Shown: piece after piece, positions 61,012-64,000 of the stretch | Layout of the letters: each line of letters starts with the position of its first letter | Numbering within the stretch: the first letter of the stretch is position 1 | Assembly (NCBI GenBank): GCA_013399695.1 | Contig: VXAU01004948.1 | Location: forward strand, 126,279 to 190,278 | Length of the DNA: 64,000 nucleotides | Direction: 5' to 3' | Source of the DNA: Formicarius rufipectus | Lineage: Eukaryota > Chordata > Aves > Passeriformes > Formicariidae | Made by a program: the position numbers and the translations under genes | The notes under the pieces: generated by a model | Told to the model about the DNA's origin: nothing | Database searches by the model: none | What the model saw: only the letters and a program-made list of their open reading frames with translations

Positions 61012-61911
61012 GAAGTTCTAACTGGAATCAAGGTTTTTTGTCTCAGTATGAAGAGTGCTCTGTAGATGCTTCTTTTGCTCCTGCTCACTCATACAGTTAC
61101 CAAACAGCTGGTGGATCACCTTCCTGTTATCTGAGAGCTAATGCCTTTGCAACAATGTCTGTACTCAGGGACTCTTTTGCTCTTCAGACTGGAAGTCTTG
61201 CCAGTGGTGTCAGTGAATGGCTGGGACAGCTCAACCAATGTGCATCTGTCAGTGATTCATCTGGTGGGGTCTCTTCCTATGAGACAAGCCCAGTGAGGGA
61301 GTATTCAGCAGAATGTGTGTCCAACGATGTGCAAGGAAGTAAAGTCCATGATAACAAACTCTCATATGGCAGGGAAAATAGTCAATGGAGGAGTCAACAA
61401 GCGTGTACAAAAGCATGGAGTATAAGTGATCAAGTATTCTCCTATTCCAGTTCTACAGCCTCATGTCCTTTATCTGGAAGATACTCCATACCCTATCCAT
61501 TGCAAAGCTATTCCTCTTACAAGAATGATGAGTCTGTGAATACTTGTACATCTGCTGCACATTGTGCTATTTCAGGAAGAGGTGGCTCCAAGTGGTACCA
61601 GGATACCAGGTGGAATGAGTGGAATCAGGGCTCTGGCTGGAACCAGGAGTCTAGCTGGAACCAGGAATCTAGTTGTCAAGGATTCAAGCATCAGAAGACA
61701 GGCTACGGGAGTGCCTGGAGTTCACATCAGGACTCATTTTCTGGCAGTGGTTCATACAGAGATTACCAGCAGTTCAGAAGCTCAGATAAGACATTTGATG
61801 AAAATGATGTTGGTCTTGCTTCAAACACTGTGAATGGACCACAAGGAAAGGATATACCTACAATGACCAGGATGCTTGAACAGTTGGCTCCATATTATCC
61901 AGTACTTCAAA
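61012..61911 (+). CDS. Zinc-finger gene exon 12, large Ser/Gln/Tyr/Trp-rich exon
   Basis: The exon is 900 nt with acceptor 'tttatttattcag' and donor 'gtaaga'. The carried g gives Gly, then SSNWNQGFLSQYEECSVDAS and on to EQLAPYYPVLQ plus one base. It forms about half the protein and is rich in Ser, Gln, Tyr, Gly and Trp, with no folded domain that I recognise, resembling the low-complexity tails of nuclear RNA-binding proteins. An 18-bp tandem repeat (61620-61673) encodes WNQGSG, WNQESS, WNQESS. Without splicing the frame would end at 61943 with SKIVICSHIK, but the next exon fits better. Confidence 0.93.
61620..61673 (+). repeat. Coding 18-bp tandem repeat, three units (WNQxSx)
   Basis: The units are 'tggaatcagggctctggc', 'tggaaccaggagtctagc' and 'tggaaccaggaatctagt', preceded by a partial unit 'tggaatgag'. 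The two rightmost differ at two positions, so the expansion is fairly recent. Confidence 0.95.
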
Positions 61912-62803
61912 GTAAGATTGTGATTTGTTCGCATATAAAATGAGTTACATCAACATAGTTGCTTTCACATGGGCAGGAGATAGCATGTTGCATAGGCAGG
62001 ATGTGCTGTTCAGGGGACTTGAGTTCCTTTTGCTCAGCATCCGTATCAGCTGAGGAGAGGTGTCATTGCCTCCTCACAACTAAATAGATGCAAAACCGAC
62101 ACAGTAGAGCAGTGAGTGAGAGAAAATTTGGATAAAACAAAAAATTCCTCAATTGAAAGGTTTGTCCTAGATCATCTTTCTAAATAGCATTTTATGTCAT
62201 GAGTTTGTACTCTTAGGGCTGCAGTGTTACATTGCAATATGATTACATTGTTAGCATATTTTTAGAAATTGATACACTACACTTCTATTTAGACAAAGAA
62301 AGGAGAGTGTCACAGCAAAGGTATTCTCTGTCTAAATATGATGCTATATGAGGAATATGTAATCTATTTGAGGGAATGCATTGGCATAAAGAAAAAAATA
62401 CTGGAATAGATGCAGAACCAAACCTGGATGGCATAATAAATAATCCAAATGGATCAAGCTCATTGAGATAACATAAGAGAAATGTTATCAAGGAGCTGGT
62501 TTGTTATATGACAATCTATTTTTTTCTAGCTATTGTAGAAATAGTCCTTAATGTTAAGAATAGTGATGTACTATTCAAAAGTCTCCTTTGGAAATAGTTT
62601 ATGTGAAGGGTTTAAAGGGAGGTGGGCATATGCTGCTGTATACCTGTCATTTGGATAAATGCAAACTATGCTTCTGGTACTAGAATTAGTTAATTAAGTA
62701 GTTAATTAATAGGAAAACTTTCATTTTAACATCTTTTATGCTGTATTATGTGAAATATCATGAAATAGAAGTAACTTTAAATGTCTTTATCTCCCTTTTC
62801 TAG
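61912..62803 (+). other. Last intron of the zinc-finger gene
   Basis: This 892-bp intron contains the left member (62250-62370) of a diverged duplicate whose other copy is in the 3' UTR region. Nothing else was recognised. Confidence 0.8.
62250..62370 (+). repeat. Diverged direct repeat, left copy (about 120 bp)
   Basis: 'ttagcatatttttagaaatt' followed by 'tttagacaaag' and 'gtcacagcaaaggtattctc' recurs with the same spacing at 63300-63420. Flanks on either side are not similar. Confidence 0.85.
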
Positions 62804-62859
62804 AACTAAATATTCAGGCATTAGTCAATGTGCTAGTAGAAACGAGAGGAAAAGATTAA
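62804..62859 (+). CDS. Zinc-finger gene exon 13 (terminal, stop TAA)
   Basis: Acceptor 'ctcccttttctag'. The carried a plus aa gives Lys, then LNIQALVNVLVETRGKD and TAA at 62857-62859. The hydrophobic LNIQALVNVLVETRG ending continues the amphipathic QLAPYYPVLQK end of exon 12, which supports the splice. Confidence 0.85.
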
Positions 62860-63299
62860 GGAACAACAAGAGCTGAACTGGAAACAGATGAAGATAGTCA
62901 AGAAGATCCATGTCTTGTCTTTCAGGAAAGAGACTGCATCTAATTCTGCATTTAACTGGTTTTGGAAGGGTAAAGGGAGGTAGGTTTAATTTTTTAACAT
63001 GTGAAATATCGCTGGAACACAATCTTGCCCATAAGGGATGAACATACTATTTTGTTTAGGCTTTTTTGTTATATATTTGTTACATCTTAGTATATTACAG
63101 AAAAAATCTTTTTTTATTTTTTGAAAATACATGAAAATCATTCCATCAGCAAAAAGACCTTTTAATCTTTATAACACCCTTTCCAATTCAGAAAACAAAA
63201 TTACTTTTGTTGCCTACTTAGAAAGAATATACATTGAAAATACAGGTTTACTTTTCTCCACAAAAGTGTAAGGCCAGTTCCATTAATTTGAGGCTTAAA

Positions 63300-63420
63300 A
63301 TTAGCATATTTTTAGAAATTGGTATGCTACATTTCTCTTTAGACAAAGGACAATGTCACAGCAAAGGTATTCTCAGTCATAATGTGATAATAATATGAGG
63401 AAAATGGAATCTGTTCTAGA
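63300..63420 (+). repeat. Diverged direct repeat, right copy (about 120 bp)
   Basis: Matches 62250-62370 ('ttagcatatttttagaaatt', 'tttagacaaagga', 'gtcacagcaaaggtattctc', 'atatgagga') with scattered substitutions and small indels, about 1,050 bases downstream. Confidence 0.85.
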
Positions 63421-63557
63421 ACTGGTATATAATAGGGCATATTAGTTTCATTTTTGCATAGCCAAAAGAGGTGTGAAATATATGTAGATTTTTCTGTTCG
63501 GAATGAAATTGTTATAAATTGTCTTAAAAACTCACTTGATGGATTGATCCATCCTAA

Positions 63558-63563
63558 AATAAA
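63558..63563 (+). terminator. Candidate polyadenylation signal AATAAA
   Basis: AATAAA lies in 'cctaaaataaaaattcttga', 0.7 kb after the stop codon of the zinc-finger gene. A T-rich region follows. No transcript support is available here. Confidence 0.35.
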
Positions 63564-64000
63564 AATTCTTGATTCTTTCTACTGGCAAAGGCTTATTAAG
63601 AAATAGTAGAATCTGTGAGGCAATCAGATAAAATAATAGGAAAAATAATCAAAATGTCATGTACTTTCCAGTTCATGATGTTTATCAGTGGTCTGTGGTT
63701 TTTTTCCTTTTCCCCACACTTCTGAGCCACACGCTGATGAATGCCTAGCTTTAGATGCCTGCTTTATGTAATTAAAACCAGCTTACAGGGAGCTGAAGAA
63801 AAAGAGTAAAGTGAGACAGTTTACTCTCCAGTGTCCACTTTCCTTCTCACTACTGTGGACTATCATTTTTCTTCTCACCCACATCTGAACTGTGTCTCTG
63901 TGTGTTAAATACTTGTGCTGAAGCAGGATTAGTCTTCATGAGCTGTCAAAATGCATTTTGGATGTTGTCATGTAAATTTTAACAAAAACTCAAGAAAGCA

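Larger units (their letters stand above)
34324..62859 (+). other. Unnamed U1-type zinc-finger protein gene (gene-level entry)
   Basis: Thirteen coding exons (plus a candidate one at 40107-40140) form a protein of 597 residues with that exon, or 584 without it. Order (597-aa numbering): finger 1 at residues 24-46 (C-x2-C-x12-H-x5-H, Cys 24/27, His 40/46); finger 2 at 105-127 (C-x2-C-x12-H-x5-H); a basic helix-like stretch at 132-171; PPSKKKAR at 182-189, NLS-like; acidic WEDDYKHE; an amphipathic ETFHITSDSEATLVVRITQE region at 211-244; then a Ser/Gln/Tyr/Trp-rich region at about 280-560 and a C-terminal LNIQALVNVLVETRGKD. C2H2 fingers with long His spacing of this matrin/U1 type typically bind RNA or dsRNA in the nucleus. 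That function is inferred from the family, not shown. I do not recognise the orthologue and give no symbol. Confidence 0.88.
62860..64000 (+). other. 3' UTR / downstream of the zinc-finger gene
   Basis: AT-rich sequence after the stop with no further coding signal. It contains the right copy of the duplicate and a candidate polyadenylation signal. The gene's 3' end may lie here or beyond the window. Confidence 0.6.

Noticed and set aside
61912..61943. Reading exon 12 on to the TGA at 61943 as the protein end (SKIVICSHIK)
   Set aside because: The gtaaga donor at 61912 and a well-formed terminal exon at 62804 in matching phase are a better fit. Intron retention remains possible.
1..64000. CRISPR arrays, operons, ribosome binding sites, phage or insertion sequences
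   Set aside because: This is vertebrate nuclear DNA; no such structures are present.

Overview
The window is vertebrate, almost certainly avian, nuclear DNA. Coding exons are small, end in GT and begin after AG, and are separated by long AT-rich introns. The dominant dispersed repeat is CR1 in both orientations, with the bird-type 3' end (two-step 'cttccaacc...tatgattctg' signature). The protein evidence is a clear avian-style aryl hydrocarbon receptor repressor (AHRR). Three runs of N (1918-1986, 21120-21532, 54732-54778) show this is a draft assembly.

Region 1 (1-25957, + strand): the 3' two-thirds of AHRR. Seven coding exons were resolved with consistent phases (14501-14590, 15798-15927, 17355-17488, 18931-19130, 20795-20913, 22137-22278, 24838-25957). 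They encode 644 residues from the PAS-A domain to the stop codon. The bHLH exons and the linker exon before PAS-A were not found; they must lie upstream or be too diverged to see. The first 14.5 kb is intron, holding a CR1 scrap and two copies of a tRNA-headed SINE.

Region 2 (25958-33950): AHRR 3' UTR/downstream sequence with several AATAAA signals (29561, 32482, 32572), then a CR1 tail and a degenerate minisatellite that runs up to a CpG island.

Region 3 (33950-64000, + strand): a CpG-island promoter and a second gene, which I cannot name. It encodes a protein of about 584-597 residues with two matrin/U1-type C2H2 zinc fingers, a lysine-rich segment, a run of very small exons carrying a nuclear-localisation-like cluster, and a large Ser/Gln/Tyr/Trp-rich exon with an 18-bp tandem repeat. 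Thirteen exons are well supported except for one acceptor choice. A candidate 34-nt exon at 40107-40140 would repair the reading frame at the best acceptor of the next exon.

The two genes are head-to-tail on the same strand. AHRR is a nuclear transcriptional repressor of the dioxin-receptor pathway. The second gene, by its U1-type fingers, is probably a nuclear RNA- or dsRNA-binding protein. Nothing in the sequence shows that they act together. The most interesting items are this unnamed zinc-finger gene with its hidden microexon, five SUMO-consensus motifs in the AHRR C-terminus, a SINE family with class II tRNA-like head and TTG tail with clear target-site duplications, and a false tandem duplication around the 413-bp gap.
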